Positions 13,240 to 24,745 of a stretch of 64,000 bases of DNA are shown in pieces (within the stretch, counting starts at the first letter, position 1; the number at the start of each line of letters is the position of its first letter). A program made the position numbers and the translations under genes. The notes under the pieces were generated by a model. It saw nothing but the letters and a program-made list of their open reading frames with translations, was not told where the DNA came from and did not search any database. This stretch comes from Brachypodium distachyon (taxonomy: Eukaryota; Streptophyta; Magnoliopsida; Poales; Poaceae): contig NC_016132.3 of assembly GCF_000005505.3 (NCBI RefSeq), positions 46,204,914-46,268,913 of the forward strand. Direction: 5' to 3'.

Positions 13240-13330
13240 TCCCTCTGTTCAAAATGTAAAGTATACTTTGGTTTGATAAGACAAGATTTTGACTAGCAAT
13301 TGGTTTGATTTTTTAAGAGAATAGCAAAAT
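13240..13330. mobile_element. Stowaway-like MITE fragment downstream of VPS16
   Basis: TACTCCCTCTGTTCAAAATGTAAAGTATACTTTGG is a Stowaway-type left terminus about 250 bp after the VPS16 stop. The right terminus is not evident. The stretch between the stop and this point (12990-13239) is presumably the VPS16 3' UTR. Confidence 0.5.
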
Positions 13331-13339
13331 GTTCGTGCA

Positions 13340-14680
13340 TTGCCACGGTTCAGGCAAGCCACTTTTAGGTCTTCTTTTTTTTCTCTTCTTTTCTTTTTTT
13401 TTCCTCTTGAGTCACACTCGTTCTCCCTCTTGAGTCAGCTTCCCCGGGAACGCTCAGTCCATGCCTGGACGAGCGGTCGTGCCCATCTTCCTCCTCGTGC
13501 CAAAAGCAGCACACACACGCGCCGGCCGTCGCAATCTCCGCCCTCGACGATGCCTCCTCGGCCTATGACCGTCCAGGTACTCTGAACCGTATCCCACAGC
13601 CTTTCTCTTCCTTTTTCCCTCCTCAATCATCTCCCATAATCACGGCTGAACCGCCTTAGCACACGTTGTCGGAACGGCTCCCTAGTGATCGCCGACGTGG
13701 CGAAGACACGAAGTGTGACACTGAGGAGTTTACCCAGGTTCGGGCCACCCGAAGGTGCAATACCCTACATCCTGCTTTTGTGCTTGGATTCCATTGATTT
13801 AAGGGTGTTTACAGGTTGCCGGGGGTGGCTTCCCAGCTAGCTACTTGAACTCCCAAGAGCCTCTTAGCTCTGTCTATCTTAGTGTTACTATGTGAGGGTC
13901 TAACCTAGTCCGAGACGAGTTCAGTCCGAAAGGAACCAGTGGGATGCGAACTGAGTCAGAGTGACTCAGATCAACACGGCGGGGATGAGGACTGAGAGAA
14001 CGAGGTTGTTCCCCTGTTTTCTCTGGAATTAAACGGTGTATGACAAGATGGAGCCTGCATGCCAGATCCACCGACTCTCAGATGCAAGGAGGCACAGCAT
14101 GCTGGACCATATGCTGCATCACAGGATCAATCTGCCATTGCACCTACTGCATCGCAGGATCAATCTGTCGTTGCACCTACAGATAACGAGCATCACCAAA
14201 GTAGGAGAGTAAGGTCGAATGTATGAAGAGATATCTTTGGGCTTTTAATTGTGTTTTCTCCGCCGCGTCAGGGGAAGTATTTTTGTTGGATTAGGAAGGG
14301 TCTCCTATTGGGCTGCGCCAAGAGAGGGGAGCTCGGCCGTCTGGAGCGGACGAAGGAGTGGTTTGCGTGCAAGTGGACGAGGTGGGTCTCGGGGGCGCCA
14401 CTTCATCGGGAGGCGCGTGGCTCCCCTGCAGCGGCGCTCGCATCCGGCGTGGCTGTACACCGGGCCCGACGACCGGACCCGGCTGCAGCGCACGGATCTG
14501 CTCCCGGAGGAGGTGCAGTTCTGGGTGAAGGGCATCACCGGGGAGGACGAACCTTGCCGGTTGCTCCCGCCCAGAGCGCACGCGCTTCACGCCGGGATCC
14601 CGAACCTGGGAGCCCGGGATCTCCCACTCTGCGAAAAAAAAAGGGAGGAAAAAAGGTGGAACGGTCCGTATTTTTTACAT
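13340..14680. other. Intergenic mosaic of repeat and gene fragments
   Basis: 13340-13630 is a pyrimidine-rich leader-like stretch with a short ATG frame (MPPRPMTVQ, 13550-13575) that ends at a possible donor, perhaps an orphan exon. 13670-13800 contains GAGTTTACCCAGGTTCGGGCC, a phrase I associate with grass retrotransposon sequence. 14115-14190 holds two copies of a unit of about 33 bp (TGCATCACAGGATCAATCTG). 14400-14600 is GC-rich and encodes the fragment HPAWLYTGPDDRTRLQRTDL, unrecognised. No intact gene is supported. Confidence 0.4.
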
Positions 14681-14865
14681 TGGTATATATAGATAGATTC
14701 GGTGCAAGTAATGAGCCAGCCGGGTTAGTATGTCTAATATACATGCAATTTTGGGGGCGCACAAATTTTATGGATATATATAGATAGATTCGGTGCAGGT
14801 AATGGGCCAGCTGGCTAAATAAGTCTAATATACATGCAATCTGAGGGTCCACCAACTTTATGAGA
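14681..14865. repeat. Two-copy direct repeat, about 90 bp
   Basis: Copy 1 (14681-14770) and copy 2 (14771 to about 14865) share ATATATAGATAGATTCGGTGCA, then AATG.GCCAGC and GTCTAATATACATGCAAT. The phrase GAACGGTCCGTATTTTTTA precedes copy 1 (about 14659) and follows copy 2 (about 14889). Confidence 0.65.
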
Positions 14866-15044
14866 AGTTTGACAGACGACGGTGAAAAGAACGGTCCGTA
14901 TTTTTTAGATAGGTATAGAAAAACAATTATTTTGGTAATCAATAATGAGGTGTGTATTAAATACCTATGATTGTATTTTTGTATCAACAAACCATATATC
15001 ATTGGAATGAACGCTCTTCAATTATTTTTATTTTTTGTGAAATA

Positions 15045-15086
15045 CTCTTTCCGTTACCCGCACCAATCTTTATGAAACAGAGGGAG
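15045..15086. mobile_element. 42-bp Stowaway relic reduced to its two termini
   Basis: CTCTTTCCGTTAC at the left faces GAAACAGAGGGAG at the right, with TA on both sides (15043-15044 and 15087-15088). There is practically no internal sequence. Just after it, a phrase of about 28 bp (GGGAGTATAGATTACATTGC) is repeated once in tandem to about 15140. Confidence 0.5.
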
Positions 15087-15814
15087 TATAGATTACATTG
15101 CATTGAGCGGGGGAGTATAGATTACGTTGCATTGAGTGGGAGGACGCACTCATACAACACTTAGAAGGCTGGATTAGTGACCCTTGAGATTGACTATGTT
15201 GCGTGCCAAGAATAAACGGTCTTAAATGAGACACATATGGCATTTTATCCTTCGCGGGCTGTGGGGTTATGATCATTACCCTAACCATGTCGATTCTCAA
15301 CGTCGACTTGTCTTGATAGGTCAAAATGTCGTGTCCTATTCCATGTAGTCAGTAGTTCTCATGACTCGTCTTTTGGTATTTTTTTTTCCTTGTCAATTCA
15401 TCAACAGAACAGCAATTTCACAGCTTGCCTTGTAAGGGTCTGTCTCTGGACGTGGTGCGTTCAACGACTTTAGGTTCCCACTATTTGAGGACCGCGGCTC
15501 ATGCGGTTTTTTTTTAGCCTAAGAGGTTACTTTAACACGGTGTTCTACAATTTTGTTACATGTGATGCGGAAGATGGATCTAGAGATGTTGATTTCTAAA
15601 TGTCATGATAAAGCTTTTAGTTCTATAGTGGATCCTCCGTGCTTATTTTCGTTTAGATTGTATTGATCAATTGTACTACTTTTATGAATCAATAAAGGAA
15701 GACTGGTGTCCTCAACAAAAATAAACTACTCATACATGATAAATATAAGTAAAATGTGGCCCCATATTTTTTTCGGGGCCTTGTCTGGTCCCCATTTTGT
15801 TTTTGCTAGGCACT
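15087..15814. other. Intergenic, no gene recognised
   Basis: AT-rich sequence with only short ORFs and no recognised element. 15815-15850 resembles part of the RPL18a 3'-flank repeat at 18917-18953 (GTTGATGC.CAAACGTT.., then AACTACATAG), which may be a third, very short relic of that duplication. Confidence 0.4.
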
Positions 15815-15850
15815 GTTGATGCTCAAACGTTCTACGTAACTACATAGAAA

Positions 15851-16803
15851 GAATAAATTTCACAAAACCACACATATTGAGGCAGTCTTCTCAGGCAGGC
15901 ACCACTTTTGCTAATTTGTCCGGAAAACCACACTTTCAGCGAGCCGATAATTTTCCTTACAGGTCAGGCCCACATGTCCGTTAGCCCGGTAACCACACCC
16001 TTGGAAGATGCAGTCTCCATCAATGGCTCCAGGAGCTCGTGGGCAGGCGGCGGCGGGGGCGCGCGGGCAAGCGGCGGCGGGGACCGCGTGCAGGCGGGCG
16101 TGCAGAGCGGTTGCGGCGGCTCGCGAGTAGGCGGTGAGGCGGGGGCGCTCGTGGGCGGGTGGTCGCGGCGCTCGCGGGGCGTGTGGGCAGGCGGCGGCGG
16201 CGCGTGGGCAGGCGCGGGCGCGCGGGCCGACCAGGGGCGGCGCGGCGTGCGGGCAGGCGGCGGCTGGGGCACGTGGTCCAGCTGACCCGCGAACTGGGGC
16301 TCAAGTCGGACGGCCAGACCATGGAGTGGCGGCTTCACCAAGCCGAGCCTTCCATCCTCGCGGCCACCGGCTCCGGCACCACCCCCGTCGTCTTCTTGTG
16401 CTCCTCCGCTCCATCAGCCTCCGTCTCCCTCCTCGGGAAGCGCCCGCGCGAAGACCAAGAGCCGGCGCCATCCTCGTTCTGGGAGGCGCAGCTGGCGCGG
16501 CCCATGGCCTGGGGCCTCTCCCCGTCGCAGGAGGCGCAGGCGTACGTGTCCGTTGCGCAGGGCCACGTTCACCACCACGAGCTTCGCCGGAGAGCAAGAA
16601 GATGAACGGACATAACTGGCTAACGGGTCTGACAGGACATGTGGGACCGAGTGGTAAGGAAAGCGGTCGACTCGCTTAATCACGTCATTATGGGCTTGTT
16701 GTTACATTGTGACTGAAAATATGTGATTTTTCGGACAAATTAGCAAAAGTGATGTCTGCGTGAAAAGACTGTCTCAATATGTGTGGTTTCGTGAAATTTA
16801 CTC
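15851..16803. mobile_element. Pack-MULE carrying a TCP gene fragment
   Basis: The ends are long terminal inverted repeats of about 80-90 bp. The left starts GAATAAATTTCACAAAACCA. The right, read in reverse, starts GAGTAAATTTCACGAAACCA, and both continue through CACACATATTGAG and TTTTGCTAATTTGTCCG. Flanking 9-bp direct repeats are ACATAGAAA (15842-15850) and ACATAAAAA (16804-16812), differing at one base; 9 bp is the Mutator target-site length. No transposase is present. The interior is very GC-rich and contains a gene fragment (see 16264-16605). This is the architecture of a Pack-MULE. Confidence 0.8.
16264..16605 (+). pseudogene. Captured class I TCP transcription factor fragment
   Basis: Inside the Pack-MULE, the plus-strand frame reads [19 protein letters not shown], then [15 protein letters not shown], then [11 protein letters not shown]. 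This matches the second half of a class I (PCF-type) TCP domain, normally [20 protein letters not shown] followed by AEPAIIAATGTGT, with the adjacent C-terminal linker. The basic region and first helix of the domain are missing. The frame upstream is GC-rich filler of Gly, Arg and Ala. It cannot make a working TCP protein, although it could be transcribed as a chimera. Confidence 0.75.
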
Positions 16804-17648
16804 ACATAAAAACGAACATTCACTATTTAGTCTTCACGTCCATACAATAAACACATTTGATCAGGTGAAACTTTTAAACTACGCGCCTCCATCGGATAAG
16901 TAGAATCCCTTTGGCTCAAACACACCGCTCGGTATAGTTCGGACTTCGGACCGGAGCGGAGACGGTAAATTCGTGGCTGTGCCTACCGAACCGTCGACGT
17001 GCCCGTTGACGCGCGTGATCGGGACGCCAGACAGGAACCCGAGTCCGACCATTCCTCGGACCGTTAGGCTACTCTAGATTGATGATGTGATACTGTAACA
17101 TTTATACCTGTATGTACTATTGTGTTCTTTTTTGTTCACTTTAGATATTGATCAGGAATAAATAGTGATCGAGTTGTTCAAAAAAAAAAGTACAAGTGAT
17201 GAGTTGTTTCAGAAAAAAAAATACAAGTGATGAGTGGTTAGAAGATTTGACGGTGGATTGACGATAGAAAAAGGAGACCGATCGGCAAGATGACAAGATA
17301 GCCGACCGAGAGTTGCAGCCTGGCGAATTGATCGACGATCTAAAAAGAAAAAAAGGAATGAGGTTTGGAGGGAAGGCGACGGAAGGTTGCGCGTCCCGTG
17401 GCAGCGCGTGATCGCGACGCGAGACACGAATCCGAGTCCGACTAGAGTTTCCTCGGTCGATTATTTACACGTGCCGATGCCCGAAGGGCCATACCCATAT
17501 GTGCGTCAAGGGTCGATTCTTTCCTTCCCGATCAATTGTCCTCCCGCGAGCCGCCTGTGCTCTCCGCCCCGTCGACATCGGCGTCGCCGGCGCCACCTCA
17601 AAGGCAGCTACGTCGTCAAAGATCGATCTGCAACTGCAAGACAGCAGG
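16804..17648. other. Upstream region of the kinase gene, with a diverged direct repeat
   Basis: A segment of about 50 bp occurs twice: 17011-17059 (GCGCGTGATCGGGACGCC ... GAGTCCGACC) and 17404-17456 (GCGCGTGATCGCGACGCG ... GAGTCCGACT), both ending in TTCCTCGG. Between them lie A-rich stretches with a repeated TACAAGTGATGAGT phrase. This looks like a duplicated promoter or leader segment of the kinase gene. No other gene was seen. Confidence 0.5.
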
Positions 17649-18479
17649 ATGTCGACGCCCGTCTGGAGCACCGACGACTACGACCAGATGGCCGTTCTCG
17701 GCCGCGGCTCCTTCGGCCTGGTCGTCAAGGCGCGGCACTACGACACCGGCAAGAGACTCGCCATCAAGACCCTCACCGAAACCACGCAGCACGGCCACGA
17801 CGAGCTTCTCCGCGAGGCCGAGCTCCTCCTTGCGTGCCGCGGCCACCGCGCCGTCGTCCAGCTCCGCGCCATGTCCGTCTCCCCCGACCCGCTCAAGCTC
17901 TCCGCCGTCGTGATGGAGTACGTCGGCCCGATCCTGCGCCACGTGCTCTCGAAGCTCCGCCGCGGCCGGCCGTTCCAGGAGTCCCAGGCCCGCTCCGTCA
18001 TGCGCCAGCTCCTGTCCGGCGCCGCCCACATGCACAGGAAGGGCGTCATCCACCGGGACATCAAGCCGGAGAACGTCCTCGTCTGCCTCGACTCCGTCAG
18101 CGTCAAGATCTGCGACCTGGGGCTCGCCATGTCCTTGCGCGACTCCTCCCCGCCCTACGGCCGCTACGGCACGGCAGGGTACGTGGCGCCCGAGGTGCTC
18201 ATGGGGAAGGCCGACTACGACCACAAGGTGGACTCGTGGTCGCTTGGCTGCGTCATGGCCGAGCTCCTCACGGGCAGGCGGCTCTTCCGGGCCGGGGTGG
18301 CCGACGACTCGGACCAGATGCTCCGGAACTTCCCGCCGCCGGGCATCCCCATCGCCAACAGGCTGCGCCGGGTATTACCCGAGGACCGACTCTCCGGACA
18401 AGGGCTCCATCTCTTGAGTGGCCTCCTGTTCTGCATGTATCCCCATTTCAAAAGAAATATAAGGAAAATGCTATTGTAA
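17649..18479 (+). CDS. CDK-like Ser/Thr protein kinase (CDKF-type), intronless, C-terminally truncated
   Basis: A 276-aa protein from the ATG at 17649 (MSTPVWSTDDYDQM). The frame is open further upstream (ATG 17499), but the extra 50 residues do not look like kinase. Kinase motifs in order: Gly loop LGRGSFGLV (about 17-25), ATP-binding Lys in LAIKTL, no PSTAIRE helix, catalytic loop HRDIKPEN (about 136), DLG in place of DFG (KICDLGLA), activation segment to YVAPEVL, and VDSWSLGCVMAELLTG (subdomain IX). The protein runs through PEDRLSGQGLHLLSGLL, then changes to FCMYPHFKRN and stops, so the terminal helices and the subdomain XI Arg are missing. Grasses have expanded CDKF-2-like genes of this sort. 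It could be a recent retrocopy or pseudogene; activity is doubtful. Confidence 0.7.
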   Translation: MSTPVWSTDDYDQMAVLGRGSFGLVVKARHYDTGKRLAIKTLTETTQHGHDELLREAELLLACRGHRAVVQLRAMSVSPDPLKLSAVVMEYVGPILRHVLSKLRRGRPFQESQARSVMRQLLSGAAHMHRKGVIHRDIKPENVLVCLDSVSVKICDLGLAMSLRDSSPPYGRYGTAGYVAPEVLMGKADYDHKVDSWSLGCVMAELLTGRRLFRAGVADDSDQMLRNFPPPGIPIANRLRRVLPEDRLSGQGLHLLSGLLFCMYPHFKRNIRKMLL

Positions 18480-18789
18480 CTTTGCAATAATTATTCATAT
18501 GATGTTGTGCAAAATTTCACCCCAGAATACCTTGTCTTCTTCCTCCATCGTCCAATTGTTTTCTCAACATGGAGGTCCAACCTCCACTTTGGGCCCCTAT
18601 TCAAGCTTGTCTTTTCTGGTCTCTCGTTGCGCGATGTTCGTACACGGGGAGTTTTTTCATCATCTCATAATCAGATTCCATGTTCCATCCGGGATTTAAA
18701 GGGTTTTTGATCGTTTTTGTGTAAGAGTTCGAAAATGGAAAATAAATAGTATCAAAGTTTGAACCCCAGATCCCAAGCGTTACTTCCTT
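18480..18789. other. Intergenic, no gene recognised
   Basis: Sequence between the kinase stop and the start of the RPL18a duplication block. Short ORFs only. Confidence 0.5.
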
Positions 18790-19222
18790 TGAAACTCAAT
18801 TAATCTCTAGAACTTTCAGACGAGGTTTGAAAATGAGATCCAACAGGTCATCCAAACATAGATCAGATCCGTCCCTTTAGCTGTTTCGAACGTTGGGTAC
18901 TGGGCATCAATGAAGTGTTGATGCCCAAACGTTCCACAAAACTACATAGTCCAGATGAAAGGCAACACGCATGTATCAACCGTTACAACTAAATAACTGA
19001 AAGGAGTTTCGACAAGAACACAATCAGATTTTGATAAGATCATACTAATAAGGTTCGCAACCATGTTTCAGAAAGATAAATAAGCTAACAAAACTTCTCA
19101 AGTCTTAGCGCTCCAACAAAGAAAACAGAAAGTAACTTCTTGTGCTTCTGGTAACCGAAATATCCTCCACAACCGATCAGTAAGGTTTGTGCTTCGTTAA
19201 CCGAAATATCCACCACCACTGA

Positions 19223-19590
19223 TCACATGAACAGGTTAGCCCTCGTTGCCTTGAACGTGGTCTTCAGCTTCCTGGTGGGTGGCCTGACCTTCTTGTACAC
19301 GAGGGACAACTTGATCTTTGAGTTGTGGAACCTTTTTTTTTTAAGGCGAGTTGTGGAACTGCTTGGTGTTGTCCCTCTTGCAGTTGGAGAGCCTGAAATG
19401 GACAGTAGCTGTCTTGATAATCTGAATGCAGGGGATCTCAGACGCACACGTTGGCGAGAGGCCATCTTAGTGTACATCTGCTCCACAGCACCATTCAGTG
19501 TGGTGTCAGTGTTAGTACATGTTATGGTAGCCGGTTCTGCTCTGGAGCGCAGCCAAATGCCAGAGTTCTTGACTGTTGTCCGTGCTCCGA
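19223..19590 (-). pseudogene. RPL18A: Pseudogene of 60S ribosomal protein L18a (exon 4 copy)
   Basis: This minus-strand copy of RPL18a exon 4 still reads [17 protein letters not shown] and, at the end, [21 protein letters not shown] with its stop at 19225-19223. It has frame breaks and an insertion of about 26 bp that repeats GAGTTGTGGAAC around a T-run (19319-19357). It has lost the 5' end of the exon and all of exons 1-3. The homology stops near 19590, at the junction with the second duplication unit. It is a decayed tandem duplicate rather than a processed copy, because 3' flanking DNA is duplicated with it. Confidence 0.85.
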
Positions 19591-20262
19591 CACTCAAGCC
19601 AATCTTTAGAACTTTTAGAAGAGATTGTAAAATGAGATAACAACAGGTCTTCTAAACACGATCAGAGCCTGACCCTTTCTAAGAATGTTTCAAACATTGG
19701 GTGCTGGACATAACTGAAGTGTTTTTCTTTGCGCAAAAGGGCATAACCGAAGCGAAAATACTCTGCATAACCGAAGCAAAAATACTCTGCATACTACTCC
19801 GATTAGCGTCCGACGGTCCATGTGTTGCATCGGACGAGAATCGTAAAACAATTCGTCGTACATGTAGCAGGACCCTGACTGAAGTGTTGATGCTCAAACA
19901 TTTCAGAAAACTGAATATGGCGGATGAAAGAAGGTAGTAACACGCATGTATGCGGAAACAGTTACAACAAAATAACTGAGGGGTTTCAACAAGAGCACAA
20001 CCATATTCTGATAAGATCATACTAAATAGGTTCACAACCATGTTTAAGAACTACAAATAAGCTAACGAACTTATCAAGTCTTAGCGCTCCAACAAAAGGA
20101 AAGTAACTTCTTGTGCTTCCAGTCACCGAAATACCAACACAACCAACAAACGGAAAGAAACTTTTTGTGCACAACCGATCAGTAACTTCTTGTGCTTCTG
20201 GTAACTGAAATATCCACCACAACCGATCAGTAACTTCTTGTGCTTCCTGTAACGACAACCAA

Positions 20263-21772
<1,510 letters not shown>

Positions 21773-21874
21773 TCCCGCGAGCAGATCGAGAACCTTAACC
21801 TAGCCTATCCGAGGCCGACGAGGAGAGCAGGTGCGGCGGCGGGCGAAGGAGTCGTCCGTGTGAGGGGGAGAAAG

Positions 21875-21935
21875 GTTTATAGGTGGCGAGTTTGGCTGCA
21901 AACCCTAATGGGCTTTGCTGCTGCTGTCGTGGGCC
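21875..21935 (-). promoter_or_regulatory. RPL18A core promoter: TATA, telo-box and site II motifs
   Basis: On the plus strand, AAACCCTAA (21900-21908) is a telo-box, abutted by TGGGCT (21909-21914) and followed by TGGGCC (21930-21935), which are site II elements. CCTATAAACC in reverse (21875-21884) is a TATA candidate about 105 bp upstream of the ATG. The telo-box plus TGGGCY pair is the known signature of plant ribosomal-protein promoters and links expression to cell proliferation. Confidence 0.75.
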
Positions 21936-22832
21936 TTTTGCCAGAATGCTTAGTACTCGTATTTGTCATGGTTGGCCCTTTTACTCTACTGTAACTCAGC
22001 CACGTGTACTCCTTTCCTCTCTCAAAAAAAAAAAGAGCCACGTGTATCCCTTCTCTCAAAAAAATAGGCACAGTGCTTTTCGCAAAGAGCCACACGCGTT
22101 TGCGTTGAGACGGCTGGAGAAGGCCACACTGTAGTTTTGAAAGAGACATTGCTTCATCACTTTGTAGTACCTCCGAGTTTAAGCTTTCGTGAGCCCTAAT
22201 CTCGTATTCCTAAGCGTGCTATAGGGGTTTGAGTGCACGAGTACGTGTGTGAAGCGAGCTACGTGTGTTAAGCTGTAGTATCATATACTCTGGTTTTCTC
22301 AAAAAAAAAATCATATACAGAGTACGCAGTGTTTTTTTACTAGAAAAGGTTGACGTGGCAGAAAACACACCCGTTTTTAGCGGTTGAATGAATTAGGACT
22401 AATTAATCTGGAAATTAAAGGTGACGCACGGTACTTGCTGCCGCCTTTGACCAGGATCCGCGAACGTGACAATGGAACTGCAAAATACAAGGCTATCAAA
22501 TGTCCTCCGCATCGAGACCCCACACTTGGATACTTATGAGTGGGGCCTAGCTAGTTGTACTGTGTCAATATTCGAATTTCCGCTTCTTCAAATGCTTACT
22601 CAACTTTGATTAGAGGAATTTAAAATACGTATACGATATCGGATGATATAAGTAGCTGATTTCAACCTACCGTCTTTCGGTAACACACAAAACATATCTG
22701 CGCATGCAGGTTACAGCATACCAAGTGGCTTTCCATTCTAACTACACGTCAAATTAGGACAAGTCAGCAACTACAACATCGTTCAGTCGCACAACATCAC
22801 AACAGTAAAGGCAACAACACCATGTACCTACC
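21936..22832. other. Intergenic between RPL18A and the NAC gene
   Basis: AT-rich DNA with A-runs and no recognised gene. The last 100 bp or so before 22832 is presumably the NAC gene 3' UTR. Confidence 0.4.
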
Positions 22833-23957
22833 CTAGATCGATCCTAGCTTAACCGAGTTTCTCATGTCTTCCGCGAGCTCTTTCTCCCAAGCAAAAAACT
22901 CCCTGACCTGCGGCAGCGCGTACATCTCGTCGAACGTCAAAAACATGATGACGGGCTCCTGGGCCCTGTCGCGTCGGACGACGACGTCGGGGTCTGGGAT
23001 GGAATCAACAACCGTCGGCCACTCGTCCTCGTCGTCCGGCCCGTTAAGGAGGAGCTCAGTGAAGCTCGAGGGGAGCGACGGGTCTTGGACGATGACGTTC
23101 TCGGGCGGCCGGTCGTAGTCTTCCTCCACGATGATGCCCCTTTCCTCCCGCAAAGAGACGAGAAACCTCTTCAGAGCTCCAACGACGCCCCCGGGCTCGT
23201 CGTCCGCCGTGCTCGCCTTCTCCGGTTCGCCGGGTGGTGCCACTGCCACCACAGGATCGTCCACCACCATCTCGCTTCCTGACGACGCAGCCGCTGCCTC
23301 GGGCGTGCCGTGGCGGCGACGCTGGCCCGCCGGCGCGGGGGTTGTTGTCTCGGCAACCTTCCTCTTACGCGTGGCGGAGGACGACGACGACGACGACAAT
23401 GCGGGCTTCTTCCGCTGGTTCTTGGCAGCGGTGCGCGGGCTGAAGTAGACCTTGCAGATAGTCACCTCGTCCTGGCCGTCGCCGTGCAGGCCGAGCTCCA
23501 CCATGAGCCAGCCGGACCGGACACGCACGCCGTCCTCCTTGGTCACGAACGAGAAGTTCTGCCGGTGGCCCAGGAGACCTCCCCCGCCGCCGCCTCGGAG
23601 GTGGGCCGACACCACGGGCTTCGACCCGGCCTCGGAATGCCAGCACCCTTCGCCGGAGTCCACCGTCCGCGCCCTGCGCCCGCTGCCTTTCGCACGCACG
23701 GCCGAGAAGAAGTACCACGCCTCCTCGCCATTGCTCGCGAGCGCCGCGCCGTGCCGCCGCGTCAGCTCCGCGGGGTGGGCAGAGTACACGTCGGCTTCGT
23801 GGATGAACCCGCCACACGACGAGTTCTTGTCGGAGCCGGCGCCGGAGCTGACGCGCTCACGGAGGAAGGAGGAGAGGAGCTCTTGATCGGAAGGCTGGGC
23901 GTCGAGGGCGAAGGCATTCCGGCGCTGCGGCACCTTGGGGCGGCGGGAGGCAACCAT
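22833..23957 (-). CDS. Divergent NAC-domain transcription factor, single exon
   Basis: A 374-aa intronless frame from the ATG at 23957. The N-terminal half follows the NAC fold in order. Subdomain A is PSDQELLSSFLRERV (about 22-36; canonical PxDEELV.hYLxxK), followed by FIHEADVYSAHPAEL (B). Subdomain C is AWYFFSAVRAKGSGRRARTV followed by GCWHSEAGSKPVV; the canonical GYWK is changed to GCWH. Subdomain D is GHRQNFSFVTKEDGVRVRSG with WLMVELGL, and E ends in EVTICKVYFSPR. Next come a Ser run, a basic TRKRKV nuclear signal and an acidic C-terminal half (NGPDDEDEW, WEKELAEDM) that could activate transcription. The changed GYWK core may alter DNA binding. Grasses carry many such divergent, intronless NAC genes, so it is probably a lineage-specific paralogue. 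Confidence 0.8.
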   Translation of the reverse strand: MVASRRPKVPQRRNAFALDAQPSDQELLSSFLRERVSSGAGSDKNSSCGGFIHEADVYSAHPAELTRRHGAALASNGEEAWYFFSAVRAKGSGRRARTVDSGEGCWHSEAGSKPVVSAHLRGGGGGGLLGHRQNFSFVTKEDGVRVRSGWLMVELGLHGDGQDEVTICKVYFSPRTAAKNQRKKPALSSSSSSSATRKRKVAETTTPAPAGQRRRHGTPEAAAASSGSEMVVDDPVVAVAPPGEPEKASTADDEPGGVVGALKRFLVSLREERGIIVEEDYDRPPENVIVQDPSLPSSFTELLLNGPDDEDEWPTVVDSIPDPDVVVRRDRAQEPVIMFLTFDEMYALPQVREFFAWEKELAEDMRNSVKLGSI

Positions 23958-24129
23958 GGCGGGAGAGGGACCGAGCTAGTTATATTAGCTGAGGACGGGG
24001 AGCGGATCGAGTTTTTGCTGAGGCGTGAGAACTTAACGAACTTTTTGAGACAGGACGGGATCGGACGGATTGGAACGCGCGAGCGTTTGCTTATAACCGT
24101 TCCGGAGATTGCCGCGTGCTGCTCTGATT

Positions 24130-24305
24130 CCGTAGTCGGCTCGGGTTGTAACTAACCGTTCCAGAGATGCGTGCGACCGAGTTGGAGACCGAGTTCGTGC
24201 TGGATGCCGGACTCCGGGTTTCCTTGTTTGGTGATTCTCGACCAGGCCGGATCCGGGACTCCAGGTTTCCTTAGCTGATGGTTGGACCAGGCCGGATCGG
24301 ACAAC
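24130..24305. repeat. Short tandem repeat upstream of the NAC gene
   Basis: GGACTCCGGGTTTCCTT...GACCAGGCCGGATCCG (about 24212-24258) is repeated as GGACTCCAGGTTTCCTT...GACCAGGCCGGATCGG (24259-24303). An ACCGTTCC.GAGAT phrase also occurs twice (about 24098 and 24154). Confidence 0.5.
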
Positions 24306-24745
24306 AAGCTGATCAAGGGCAGACGTGCCTGTCCTTCTCGTATCACAACAGTGCGAGGTTTTCACTTTCCTATTAATTAAGGGACTTCCTAAATGCTAAC
24401 GATACTGGTCCCTAGGATGTCGAGTACTACTAGCAGCGGCCGGCACGGTCCAGCTCACTGTGAAGCTTAAATTACCTTGACCAACAAGTCAACAATGCTC
24501 AATGCTGGGCCATAAAACCCAATCAACACAACACCAATAGAGAGAGGTATCGACACAAGTTTTACCGAACAAATATAATCACTGCCATTCGACTCTAGAA
24601 TCATAGGTCATACAACAAATATATGTCAATCGGCCTCCTCCCACAATATCCTTTCTAAGCATACATGTACAAATAAGAATACTCAACACAGCAGGGCAAG
24701 AATGAACATTTATAATGAGAAAAACCGCTGATAATGTAACACAGT

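Noticed and set aside
15908..16341. 125-aa Gly/Arg-rich ORFs on both strands in the Pack-MULE
   Set aside because: They are products of GGCGGCG-rich DNA inside the element and have no domain; only the TCP part further on is recognisable.
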